Assembly (NCBI GenBank): GCA_964509075.1
Contig: CAZDWC010000001.1
Coordinates: 310,001 to 374,000, forward strand
Reading direction: 5' to 3'
Source: UBA7239 sp964509075
GTDB lineage: Bacteria > Pseudomonadota > Gammaproteobacteria > Pseudomonadales > UBA7239
DNA: 64,000 bases
Shown: piece by piece, positions 42,994 to 50,710 of the stretch
How the letters are laid out: each line of letters opens with the position of its first letter
Numbering within the stretch: the first letter of the stretch is position 1
Notes under the pieces: model-generated
What the model saw: only the letters and a program-made list of their open reading frames with translations
Databases searched by the model: none
Told to the model about the DNA's origin: nothing
Position numbers and translations under genes: made by a program

Positions 42994-44256
42994 TCAGCGG
43001 TAGACCGGGTGCTTCGCGCACAGTGCCGCCACTTTCTCGCGCACGGCAGCAATGGTGCTCTCTGCGTCGCCGGCTTCCATCGCGTCGAAGATGTCGCAGA
43101 TCCAGTTGGCCAGTTCACGGCACTCGGCTTCGCCGAAACCGCGCGTGGTACAGGCCGGTGTGCCGATGCGGATGCCGGAAGTGACCATTGGCGGGCGCGG
43201 ATCGTTGGGTACTGCGTTTTTGTTAACGGTGATATGTGCACGGCCGAGCGCGGCATCCGCCTCCTTGCCGGTAATGTTCTTGTCGATCAGTGACAGCAGG
43301 AACAAATGGTTTTCCGTGCCGCCAGAAACAACCTGATAGCCGCGTGACATCACGGTGGCGGCCATGGCTTTGGCGTTCGTCAATACTTGTTGCTGGTATT
43401 GCTTGAACGAGGGTTGCAGGGCTTCGTGGAAACATACGGCTTTGGCTGCGATGACGTGCATCAGCGGGCCGCCCTGCTGGCCGGGAAATACAGCGGAATT
43501 CAGTTTCTTCTCCAGCTCTTCGTTCTTGCGGGCGAGGATCAGGCCGCCGCGCGGGCCGCGCAGGGTCTTGTGCGTGGTGGTGGTGACCACATCGGCAAAC
43601 GGTACCGGGTTCGGATAGATGCCAGCGGCAACGAGGCCTGCGACGTGGGCCATGTCCACGAACAGATACGCGCCAACCTTGTCGGCAATGGCGCGGAAGC
43701 GCGGAAAATCCAGCACGCCGGAATAGGCGGAGAAGCCGGCGACGATCATTTTCGGCTTGTGTTCAACGGCCAGTTTCTCCACTTCGTCGTAGTCAATCAG
43801 GCCGGTGGCAGGGTTCAGACCGTATTGCACGGACTTGTAGATCTTGCCGGAGAAATTGACGCCAGCGCCGTGCGTGAGGTGACCGCCGTGAGCGAGGCTC
43901 ATGCCCAGTACCGTGTCGCCGGGTGTGCACAGCGCCATGTAGACAGCGGCATTGGCCTGGCTACCAGAGTGTGGCTGCACGTTGGCGTAATCGGCGCCGA
44001 ACAAGGCTTTCGCGCGGTCTATGGCCAGTTGCTCGACCACGTCCACAAATTCGCAGCCCCCGTAGTAGCGCTTGCCGGGGTAACCTTCGGCGTATTTGTT
44101 GGTGAGTTCGGAGCCTTGTGCCGCCATCACGGCAGGGCTGGCGTAGTTTTCGGAAGCGATCAGTTCGATATGGTGTTCCTGGCGTTGCTGCTCGCTCTGG
44201 ATGGCGGCCCACAGGGCGGGGTCAAACGAGGCGATGGTGATCTCTTTGTTGAACAT
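42994..44256 (-). CDS. glyA: Serine hydroxymethyltransferase
   Basis: GlyA interconverts serine and glycine with tetrahydrofolate, using PLP. The protein has 420 residues from ATG 44256 (MFNKEITIASFD), which has GGAG before it; an in-frame start at 44280 is less likely. Marks include HIELIASENYASPAV, the PLP-lysine segment VTTTTHKTLRGPRGG, and GVNFSGKIYKSVQYG. The upstream gap to tusA carries repeated TGTACA elements that could regulate it. Confidence 0.97.
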   Translation of the reverse strand: MFNKEITIASFDPALWAAIQSEQQRQEHHIELIASENYASPAVMAAQGSELTNKYAEGYPGKRYYGGCEFVDVVEQLAIDRAKALFGADYANVQPHSGSQANAAVYMALCTPGDTVLGMSLAHGGHLTHGAGVNFSGKIYKSVQYGLNPATGLIDYDEVEKLAVEHKPKMIVAGFSAYSGVLDFPRFRAIADKVGAYLFVDMAHVAGLVAAGIYPNPVPFADVVTTTTHKTLRGPRGGLILARKNEELEKKLNSAVFPGQQGGPLMHVIAAKAVCFHEALQPSFKQYQQQVLTNAKAMAATVMSRGYQVVSGGTENHLFLLSLIDKNITGKEADAALGRAHITVNKNAVPNDPRPPMVTSGIRIGTPACTTRGFGEAECRELANWICDIFDAMEAGDAESTIAAVREKVAALCAKHPVYR

Positions 44257-44318
44257 GGTCGGCTCCGGGCGGACAAACAACTGTCAAATAATGAAGATAG
44301 CGAAAAACGCAGGCGGCA

Positions 44319-44374
44319 TTGTACACGACAGCCTGTGTACACCAATCTTTGTGTACATGGCTGTCTGTATACAG
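44319..44374. promoter_or_regulatory. Symmetrical array of TGTACA-type elements between glyA and tusA
   Basis: The gap between the divergent glyA and tusA genes contains TTGTACAC (44320-44327 region), the palindrome GTGTACAC (44335-44342), a further TGTGTACA (44350-44357) and GTATAC (44367-44372). GACAGCC (44327-44333) and GGCTGTC (44359-44365) flank the centre as an inverted pair. The whole 56-bp unit is nearly self-symmetrical. I do not recognise the regulator. Confidence 0.5.
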
Positions 44375-44437
44375 GAACGCCGACCTTCAGGCAGAATGCC
44401 GCGCAATCATGCCATGCCGGTTTTCTCGATCGCTTCC

Positions 44438-44677
44438 ATGTCTGAACTTCCGTCGCCTGATCACACCGTTGATGCCCGCAATCTCTACTGCCCTGAGCCG
44501 GTGATGCTGTTGCATGCTGCTGTGCGTGAAACGCAAGAAGGGCAGTTGATCGCCGTAATGGCGACAGATCCATCCACGCAGCGCGATGTGCCCAAGTTCT
44601 GCCACTTTCTCGGGCATGAATTGCTGGAGCAGAGGCAGGAGGGCGATGTGTTTTTTTATCTGATCAGAAGAAAGTAG
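44438..44677 (+). CDS. tusA: Sulfur carrier protein TusA
   Basis: A 79-residue TusA/SirA-like protein that passes sulfur as a persulfide to tRNA 2-thiolation and other routes. The active Cys18 is in LYCPEPVMLLH, and the C-terminal DVPKFCHFLGHELLEQ and FYLIRRK blocks match E. coli TusA. The start at 44438 (MSELPSPDHTVDA) aligns with homologues; ATG 44414 is also in frame. It is followed by a strong terminator and diverges from glyA. Confidence 0.93.
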   Translation: MSELPSPDHTVDARNLYCPEPVMLLHAAVRETQEGQLIAVMATDPSTQRDVPKFCHFLGHELLEQRQEGDVFFYLIRRK

Positions 44678-44708
44678 GCATATAAAATAGGCGCAGCTGA
44701 AAATGAAA

Positions 44709-44741
44709 CGGGGCGATTTTTACATCGCCCCGCGTGTTTTT
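44709..44741 (+). terminator. Intrinsic terminator after tusA
   Basis: CGGGGCGAT (44709-44717) and ATCGCCCCG (44724-44732) pair perfectly around TTTTAC, with a T run a few bases later. It lies between the convergent tusA and the next minus-strand gene. Confidence 0.8.
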
Positions 44742-44757
44742 GACCATGGATTTTTCT

Positions 44758-45465
44758 TCAGGTTTTCTCCACCAGCGCAGCAATGGCAGCCAGCGCTTCC
44801 GGATCCTGTTCTTTCAGCTTGTTGGCGATGGTGTGCTGGAAGAAATAGCGAAAATCCGGATATTCCTGTGCGCTGTAAAGGCAGTCATCGCCGGGTAGCA
44901 CCGGCGTGTTATGACATTTCTCGGCATCAACCAGCATGGCGTGGATTTCACCGTTGCAGTGCAATTGCCAGCTGATGACTTCCGTCAGCATCAATGTGTT
45001 GGGCAGCTTGGACGCCAGCACGGCGTGCGTGCCGATATTGTCAGGAATTTCCTGCACCACTTCGTCGGGCGTCGTGCAGTGGTATTGGTAGTAGCTGGCG
45101 CTGGTTTCCAGCTCGATGATCTTGTGCTCGGGTGGCTCGAAGAATATTTCGTCGATGCCTGGATCGTAATAGCCTTCAAACTGGCCCTCGAGCGGATCCT
45201 CGATGGCGGGGCAGGGTACGATGTCGGTCATCCAGGGCACCAACCCCACTACCTCACCACTTTCGCGCAGACCCCAGCACAGAATTTTCAGGGCAAAGTA
45301 TTTGCCGGGATGCGTTTTGTTGCTGTACAGCATTTCCAAGCCGTCGAGCTCTGGCGACAGGCGGATGAACGGCGAATTGGCCAGTTCACTCAGTGGCTTG
45401 CGGGAGAAGATGTCGATGACATTGTCCGGTCTGTTGCCGGCATCGGATTGGGTAGGCGTACTCAT
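44758..45465 (-). CDS. Conserved hypothetical protein, acidic, cytoplasmic
   Basis: The 235-residue protein is acidic and has no signal peptide or membrane segment. Two or three cysteines (ILCWGL, IVPCPAIEDP, HCTTPDEV) do not form a known metal motif. The alternation of short strands and aromatic pairs (YYDPGIDEIFFEPPEH, ASYYQYHC) suggests a compact alpha/beta fold. I do not recognise a family. Codon use looks like its neighbours, and it converges on tusA with a terminator between. Confidence 0.75.
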   Translation of the reverse strand: MSTPTQSDAGNRPDNVIDIFSRKPLSELANSPFIRLSPELDGLEMLYSNKTHPGKYFALKILCWGLRESGEVVGLVPWMTDIVPCPAIEDPLEGQFEGYYDPGIDEIFFEPPEHKIIELETSASYYQYHCTTPDEVVQEIPDNIGTHAVLASKLPNTLMLTEVISWQLHCNGEIHAMLVDAEKCHNTPVLPGDDCLYSAQEYPDFRYFFQHTIANKLKEQDPEALAAIAALVEKT

Positions 45466-45607
45466 AAGCTGCCTCCTGAGCGGGTGGAACTGTGAACGGC
45501 TACACGAATGTGATCAGCCATGTAAAATGTCACCCGTCTGTATTTACAGTATAGATTCTTGTCGCAAACCACAATAGCTGCCGTCAAAAAATCACCTTGC
45601 CCACTAT

Positions 45608-46102
45608 ATGCAGTCATTTTCGCCACATTCAAGTCCGTATTATTTTGCCTATGGTTCGAATATGAACACAGCGCGCATGCGCAATCGCGCGATGCAGGTG
45701 GTTCGCTGTGAGGCAGGTGTGCTGGAGGGTTTCCGGCTGGTTTTCAACAAACGCTCGGCAGACAACCCTCATATCAGTTTTGCCAATATTGCCTGGCAGC
45801 CGGGCCATCAGGTCGAGGGTGTGTTGTATCAGCTGTCCGGCGTGAAGGAACTCGACAAGATGGATCGTTTTGAAGGCAGCCCGCGTCTTTACAGTCGCGA
45901 GATATTTCCAGTTGCATGCAGGGACGGGCGTGTACTGCCCGCCTGGGTTTATGTTGCCAATGCCGCCATGATCAGCGACGGTTTGCGCCCCGAACGCTGG
46001 TATCTGGAGCACTTGTTGGCGGGTAGGGATTATCTGAGTGTCGCTTATGTTGCTGCACTGGAGCGAATTGATTGTTGTGCGATGGGCGAGGCGCAATTCT
46101 GA
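45608..46102 (+). CDS. Gamma-glutamylcyclotransferase-like protein
   Basis: A 164-residue protein with the GGCT-fold signature FAYGSNMN near the N-terminus, the RLVFNKRSADNPHISFANI block, and the catalytic acid probably in MDRFEGSPRLYSRE. Such proteins convert gamma-glutamyl amino acids to 5-oxoproline plus amino acid. The bacterial subgroup is diverse, so the exact substrate is uncertain. Its stop overlaps the start of epmC (TGATG). Confidence 0.85.
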   Translation: MQSFSPHSSPYYFAYGSNMNTARMRNRAMQVVRCEAGVLEGFRLVFNKRSADNPHISFANIAWQPGHQVEGVLYQLSGVKELDKMDRFEGSPRLYSREIFPVACRDGRVLPAWVYVANAAMISDGLRPERWYLEHLLAGRDYLSVAYVAALERIDCCAMGEAQF

Positions 46103-46644
46103 TGCAGCCGGATTGCCGCGACATCGAGCGTGTGTTCAACGCAACATTTGCCGACAGCTTCAATACCGTCTTGATCGGCGGCGCGCCGGAGCCGTTTTAT
46201 CGGCCGGCGGATGCCGAACATGCGCAGCACCGGATTTTTTATCGCGAGGATTTTGTCTCCAGCAGTTTGCATGAAATTGCACATTGGCTGGTGGCAGGCC
46301 CCGAGCGCCGCCTGCTGCCTGACTGGGGCTACTGGTATGCGCCGGATGGACGCAATGCCGAGCAACAACGACAGTTTGAACAGGTGGAAGTGAAACCGCA
46401 GGCGCTGGAGTGGTTGCTGAATATTGCTTGTGGCTTGCGGTTCCAGGTCAGTCTCGACAATCTGGGTGATGATGCGGGTGACGGTCGCCTGTTCAAGGAC
46501 AGGGTTTATGCCCAGACCTGTGTGTATCTGGCGCAGGGCACCAATGCGCGCAGCGTGCAATTGTGCGAGGCTTTTGCCTCGGCATTTGGTGGTGAATGTC
46601 GGCGCGAGTTTATTCATCTCCAGCGTGAAGATCTTGGTTTGTAA
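46102..46644 (+). CDS. epmC: Elongation factor P hydroxylase
   Basis: EpmC hydroxylates the beta-lysyl-lysine of elongation factor P. The 180-residue protein has the HEIAH motif in SSLHEIAHWLVAG, then LLPDWGYWYAPDGRNAEQQ and FEQVEVKPQALEW, which are the conserved EpmC blocks. The ATG at 46102 overlaps the preceding stop. epmA, epmB and efp are not in this window. Confidence 0.9.
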   Translation: MQPDCRDIERVFNATFADSFNTVLIGGAPEPFYRPADAEHAQHRIFYREDFVSSSLHEIAHWLVAGPERRLLPDWGYWYAPDGRNAEQQRQFEQVEVKPQALEWLLNIACGLRFQVSLDNLGDDAGDGRLFKDRVYAQTCVYLAQGTNARSVQLCEAFASAFGGECRREFIHLQREDLGL

Positions 46645-46749
46645 GGTGCAAGGTCTAACGGATTTTTAACATTGTGCCGGTTGTCGGCGTGCTAATATGC
46701 CGGCACCAGGTGATGTGCTGTGTGTAAACGGCGACAGAGGGGGATGGTC

Positions 46750-47562
46750 ATGAAACGTGTTGTTTTCAACCAGAAAGGCGGCGTCGGCAAGACCAGTATC
46801 AGTTGCAATCTGGCGGCGATCAGTGCGCAGCAGGGATACAAGACCTTGCTGATTGATCTGGATACCCAGTGCAACAGTTCCGAATACCTGCTGGGCCCGC
46901 GTTATGCAGAAAAAGGCAGCACTTCTGCCGATTTTTTTAAATCGTTTCTCGGGCTTTTCGGACGCAAACCCTATTTGCCTAGCTTCTGTCATCCCACGCA
47001 TTTCGGGCGCTTGTCGGTAATGCCCGGCAGTCCGGAGCTGGCGACCCTGGAGCGCGAGCTGGAAAGTCGCCACAAGATCTACAAGCTGCGTGAAGCACTG
47101 GATCAGCTGCTGGAGCACTATGACCGCATTTATATTGATACGCCGCCGGCACTGAATTTCTACAGCCGCACAGCGTTGATCGCAGCTGACCGTCTTCTGA
47201 TTCCATTTGATTGCGACAGCTTTTCGCGGCAGGCGCTCTACAACCTCGTCAACACCGTGGCTGAAATTCGCGAAGATCACAACGAGGATCTGGTGATTGA
47301 AGGTGTGGTAGTCAACCAGTTCAATGCTCAGGCGCGCTTGCCGACAGAGTTGATCGAGCAGTTGAAGCAGGACGGCTTGCCAGTGGTGGAAAGTTATCTG
47401 TCTTCATCGGTGAAATTGAAGGAATCCCGTGAAGCACATACGCCACTGGTGTATTTTGCGCCCACGCACAAGTTGACACAGCAGTTCGTCAATCTCCATG
47501 CGCTGATTGAGGGGCTCAATCCGGTGATCGTCAGCGACGAGACAGAAGAAGCTGCAGTTTGA
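46750..47562 (+). CDS. ParA/MinD-family ATPase, orphan
   Basis: A 270-residue P-loop ATPase with the deviant Walker A KGGVGKTS at residues 9-16, LLIDLDTQCNSSEYLL and a Walker B-like RIYIDTPPALNF. It is ParA-like, but no parB gene or parS-like repeats lie beside it, and mscL follows. Orphan ParA proteins position chemosensory arrays, carboxysomes or flagella; nothing here decides the cargo. ATG 46750 has GAGGGGG six bases upstream, which favours it over ATG 46744. Confidence 0.88.
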   Translation: MKRVVFNQKGGVGKTSISCNLAAISAQQGYKTLLIDLDTQCNSSEYLLGPRYAEKGSTSADFFKSFLGLFGRKPYLPSFCHPTHFGRLSVMPGSPELATLERELESRHKIYKLREALDQLLEHYDRIYIDTPPALNFYSRTALIAADRLLIPFDCDSFSRQALYNLVNTVAEIREDHNEDLVIEGVVVNQFNAQARLPTELIEQLKQDGLPVVESYLSSSVKLKESREAHTPLVYFAPTHKLTQQFVNLHALIEGLNPVIVSDETEEAAV

Positions 47563-47587
47563 TGTTTTTGCAAAGAGGTACAAGCCA

Positions 47588-47995
47588 ATGAGTATTGCCA
47601 AGGATTTCAAGGAATTCGCCATGCGTGGCAACGTCATGGATATGGCGGTGGGTGTGATTATCGGTGCCGCCTTCGGCAAGATTGTCACCTCGCTGGTCAA
47701 TGACATCATCATGCCGCCCATCGGTTTGCTGCTGGGCAGTGTCGACTTCTCGCATCTGGTGATTACCCTGCAAGCGGAGGCTTTGGGCAAGGCGCCGGTG
47801 ACCATTCGCTATGGTCTTTTCATCAACACAGTGCTGGATTTTCTGATCGTCGCCTTTGCCATTTTTATGGTGATCAAGCAAATCAACCGCTTCAAGAAAG
47901 CCGAGGATCCAGCCACGCAGGAATGCCCGAAATGCATTTCAAAAATTTCCATCAAGGCAACTCGCTGCCCGCATTGCACGTCCGATTTGTCTTGA
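47588..47995 (+). CDS. mscL: Large-conductance mechanosensitive channel MscL
   Basis: MscL opens under membrane tension to release solutes during osmotic downshock. The 135-residue protein has an N-terminal amphipathic start (KDFKEFAMRGNVMDMAVGVIIG), the first membrane helix at about 15-45 and the second at about 75-100. The C-terminal tail has two cysteine pairs (ECPKC and RCPHC) that look like a zinc ribbon, a feature of some proteobacterial MscL proteins. It lies 25 bp after the ParA-like gene. Confidence 0.97.
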   Translation: MSIAKDFKEFAMRGNVMDMAVGVIIGAAFGKIVTSLVNDIIMPPIGLLLGSVDFSHLVITLQAEALGKAPVTIRYGLFINTVLDFLIVAFAIFMVIKQINRFKKAEDPATQECPKCISKISIKATRCPHCTSDLS

Positions 47996-48007
47996 TCAGG
48001 TAAGCTT

Positions 48008-48799
48008 ATGCTGTCTTGTTTTCTGAGTCGTCGCAAAATCCTGCTGTCAGTCTTTGTACTGGCTGTGCTGGTTGCTTGCGCAACATCGCCGACAGGTCGC
48101 AATCAGTTGATGATGGTCGGCGATGCGGAAATGGCCAGTATGGGACAGCAATTATTTGCGCAAATGCAGCAGAAAACACCGCCAGTCAACGATGCGCGTG
48201 TCAATGGGGAAGTGAACTGCGTGGTACATGCACTGGTGGCGGAATTGCCGGCCACTATGCGCAGTGGTTGGGAGTTCCGCGTCTTTGATGACAAGACGCC
48301 GAATGCCTTTGCGCTGCCCGGCAAGAAAATCGGTGTGCATTCCGGTATGTTGAAACTTGTGCAGAATGATGACCAACTGGCGGCGGTGATTGGTCACGAA
48401 ATTGGTCACGTACTGGCGCGGCATGCCAATGAGCGTGCGTCCATGGGTATGCTGGCGCAGATTACGCAGGAGGTGGCCGGGCAGATTGGTCCAGGCACGG
48501 CGGCGGTGTTTGGTCTCGGGGCGCAGGTGGGCGTGATGTTGCCGTACAGTCGCACGCATGAGGCGGAAGCGGATGTCATCGGTCAGGAGATGATGGCGCG
48601 AGCCGGGTTTGATCCGCGCCAGAGCATTGCCTTGTGGCAGTTGATGGGCAAGCAGGACAAAGACGCGCCGCCGGAACTGTTGTCAACGCACCCGGCGGAT
48701 GGGACACGCCTGCGCGGTCTCAATGCGCATTTGCAGAAAGCCTGGCCCTTGTATGAACAGGCACTGGCGGCAGGTAAAAAACCACACTGCCAGCGATAA
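48008..48799 (+). CDS. M48-family metallopeptidase lipoprotein (LoiP/YcaL type)
   Basis: A 263-residue lipoprotein: a signal sequence with the lipobox VLVAC, so it is probably anchored in the outer membrane facing the periplasm. The zinc motif HEIGHVLARHANER is near residues 131-144 and the third ligand is in SRTHEAEADVIG. LoiP-like proteases cut damaged or misfolded envelope proteins. It lies 12 bp after mscL, so the two may be co-transcribed. Confidence 0.93.
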   Translation: MLSCFLSRRKILLSVFVLAVLVACATSPTGRNQLMMVGDAEMASMGQQLFAQMQQKTPPVNDARVNGEVNCVVHALVAELPATMRSGWEFRVFDDKTPNAFALPGKKIGVHSGMLKLVQNDDQLAAVIGHEIGHVLARHANERASMGMLAQITQEVAGQIGPGTAAVFGLGAQVGVMLPYSRTHEAEADVIGQEMMARAGFDPRQSIALWQLMGKQDKDAPPELLSTHPADGTRLRGLNAHLQKAWPLYEQALAAGKKPHCQR

Positions 48800-48804
48800 T
48801 CAAT

Positions 48805-49050
48805 TCATGATGATTTTTCTGCCTGCAGAATCCGGCACAGAGACTCGGCATGTTCGGCGGCTTCCAGCCCTAGGGTGGTGAGGTAACCGCCATCCGCTTG
48901 TGTGATCAAGCCTTTTTTATGCAGTCGTTTGGCTGCATCAATTTCTGTTTGCAGGGCGGTTTTGTGAATCTTGATACCGGCTTGTGTGCTGGACAGGTCA
49001 AACAGTGACAGGATTTCAAGTTCTTCGATGATGTCTGAACTGTAGGGCAT
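48805..49050 (-). CDS. Small conserved protein, TIGR02647 family
   Basis: An 81-residue cytoplasmic protein that matches, as far as I recall, the TIGR02647 family of Gammaproteobacteria. Conserved parts are SSDIIEELEILSLFDLSSTQ, GIKIHKTA and KKGLITQADGGYLTTLGLEAAEHAE. It is helical and winged-helix-like in layout, but DNA binding is not shown. AAGGA precedes the ATG. Confidence 0.75.
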   Translation of the reverse strand: MPYSSDIIEELEILSLFDLSSTQAGIKIHKTALQTEIDAAKRLHKKGLITQADGGYLTTLGLEAAEHAESLCRILQAEKSS

Positions 49051-49090
49051 GGCGCATTCCTTGTTGGGAGATTCGTCTTGTATTGTGCGC

Positions 49091-50581
49091 CTAGCTGTTT
49101 CGCAGTGTAAAGGCGAGTCGCAACCAGATCTTGAAAGAACTCCACAGCACTTTTTTCGGCACCAGACGCAGGATGCGCCAGATGCGTTTTGGCGAGCAGT
49201 AAAAGCGGAAGATGGTTTTGCGGATCAGGTTGTCCAGTGGGTAGTCGTGCGCTACCTGATACCACGATCCGCCAGAGCGATGCGAGCCGCCGCCGCTTTC
49301 ATTCAATTGTGTCACCGTGATCAATGCCGAGCGATTTTCCTGCTCAGCCAGTGCGTAAAGTGGTGTTTCCGGCTGCGGTGTTACGGTGAAGAAGTTTGCC
49401 AGCGTCAGCTGGCTGTCGAGGGCAAACTGGATGGTGGCTTTCAACTCATCTTCGGTTTCTGTCGGGAAGCCGAGCATGAAAAATCCGGAGACGATCACGC
49501 CGTGGCGCTCGAACTGGGCGATCACACTCTGGATGCGCTCGAGTTTCAGGTGTTTCTCGATCAGTGTTTGCAGGCGCGGTGTCACGGTTTCGATGGCCAG
49601 CGCGACGGAATAGGTGCCGGCCTTGCACAAAACATCAATTTCGCGCGGGTCGAGAATGTCGGCTCGCAGGCCATTGGGGAAGCTGAATTTCAGTTTTCCC
49701 GGCCAGCGCTCGGCAACCGTTTCCATGATTTCAACCAGGCGAGGCTTGTGCAGGTTGAAGATGTCATCGACGATCTGGAATTCGTTGATGCCATAGGTGT
49801 TGTGCAGGTATTCAATATCGGCAATAACGCTGGCGGTACTTTGATAGACATATTTCTTGGTAAATATGTCATGGCAGTATGAACACAGATAAGGACAGCC
49901 GCGCGACGTGAACAGCATGGCGTAGCCCTTGCCGTGTGTCATGGCGCCAAAGCAGGTTTTGTTGGCGTAAAGGTCGAAGTCGATCAGATCCCACGCCGGT
50001 CTTGGCAGTGCGTCCAGATCGCTGACTTTGTGTTCTGTCAGGGAAATATGTTGTTCACCCGAATCTTTCTTGTAGGAAAAACCGTCTATGTCAGTGCCGA
50101 GATCGTCGCCCTTGTAAAAGCGGTACAGCGCTTCCGGAAAGGTGTAATCCGCCGGGCCGTTGAACAACCAATCGAAATCACTGTTGGTGAGGATTTCCTT
50201 GCTGCGGTGCAGCGCATAGGGCCCCCCCAGCACGGTAACGATTCGTGGATCGTGGTGTTTGCACAGTGAGGCTATTTCGCGTGCCGCTGCGGCTTCGCAG
50301 TTCATGGCGGACAGACCGACAACATCGGGCTGGAAGTCGAGCAGGTGTTCCATCACGCTGGAAACGGGCAGATGGCGCACTTTCAAGTCAACCAGGCGAA
50401 TATCTACTTCATTGCCGAAGCGCTGGCGCATAGTCGAGATCAGGTAGAGCAGGCCCAGTGGCGGTGAATAGGTCATCAGATGCGGTTCGTACTGAAACGG
50501 CTTCAGTAGCAATACCCGCAAGGGTCGGCTGCCGGTGGGCAGCAATTGGGTTCCGGATGTAGGAATCGCTGTTATTGTCAT
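49091..50581 (-). CDS. B12-binding domain radical SAM protein (second copy type)
   Basis: A 496-residue protein with an N-terminal cobalamin-type Rossmann region (VLLLKPFQYEPHLMTYSPPLG). The radical-SAM motif is in RGCPYLCSYCHDIF near residue 225. Conserved strands are EFQIVDDIFNLHKPR and GTYSVALAIETVTPRLQ. The basic, aromatic C-terminus (RFYCSPKRIWRILRLVPKKV) may sit on the membrane. It is related in layout to the protein at 41261-42829 but is not a close copy. The substrate is unknown. A near-palindrome lies 58 bp upstream. Confidence 0.83.
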   Translation of the reverse strand: MTITAIPTSGTQLLPTGSRPLRVLLLKPFQYEPHLMTYSPPLGLLYLISTMRQRFGNEVDIRLVDLKVRHLPVSSVMEHLLDFQPDVVGLSAMNCEAAAAREIASLCKHHDPRIVTVLGGPYALHRSKEILTNSDFDWLFNGPADYTFPEALYRFYKGDDLGTDIDGFSYKKDSGEQHISLTEHKVSDLDALPRPAWDLIDFDLYANKTCFGAMTHGKGYAMLFTSRGCPYLCSYCHDIFTKKYVYQSTASVIADIEYLHNTYGINEFQIVDDIFNLHKPRLVEIMETVAERWPGKLKFSFPNGLRADILDPREIDVLCKAGTYSVALAIETVTPRLQTLIEKHLKLERIQSVIAQFERHGVIVSGFFMLGFPTETEDELKATIQFALDSQLTLANFFTVTPQPETPLYALAEQENRSALITVTQLNESGGGSHRSGGSWYQVAHDYPLDNLIRKTIFRFYCSPKRIWRILRLVPKKVLWSSFKIWLRLAFTLRNS

Positions 50582-50638
50582 TGGTGTTGTTTTACTTTCG
50601 GGAGTGTGGCCAGCGCGTTACTGGAGCCTAAAAACCTA

Positions 50639-50658
50639 GTAATGACCTATGGTATTAC
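50639..50658 (-). promoter_or_regulatory. Near-palindrome upstream of the radical SAM gene
   Basis: GTAATgACC-TAT-GGTATTAC pairs at all arm positions except one extra G. It lies in the 129-bp gap between ilvD and the radical-SAM gene, 58 bp upstream of the latter's start. It continues into TTACATAAGTG, an 11-mer that recurs before the diguanylate cyclase gene at 59479. Confidence 0.35.
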
Positions 50659-50710
50659 ATAAGTGGAAAGAGCGGCAAGCCGACGCGAGAGTGAGCGACT
50701 TGCCGTGCCA

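Noticed and set aside
44366..44375. CTGTATACAG in the glyA-tusA gap as a LexA box
   Set aside because: The LexA palindrome is 16 bp with CTGT-N8-ACAG. Here the two halves touch with only two bases between, so spacing is wrong.
43387..44445. 352-residue plus-strand open frame opposite glyA
   Set aside because: glyA has full family length and motifs on the minus strand; the plus frame is a mirror effect of codon bias.
45538..45549. CTGTA-TT-TACAG before the gamma-glutamylcyclotransferase gene
   Set aside because: It is also too short for LexA, has only 5-bp arms and nothing else around it.
46681..46698. TTGTCG and TAATAT as a promoter of the ParA-like gene
   Set aside because: The hexamers are only 6 bp apart. 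The next upstream candidate gives 15 bp, so neither is convincing.
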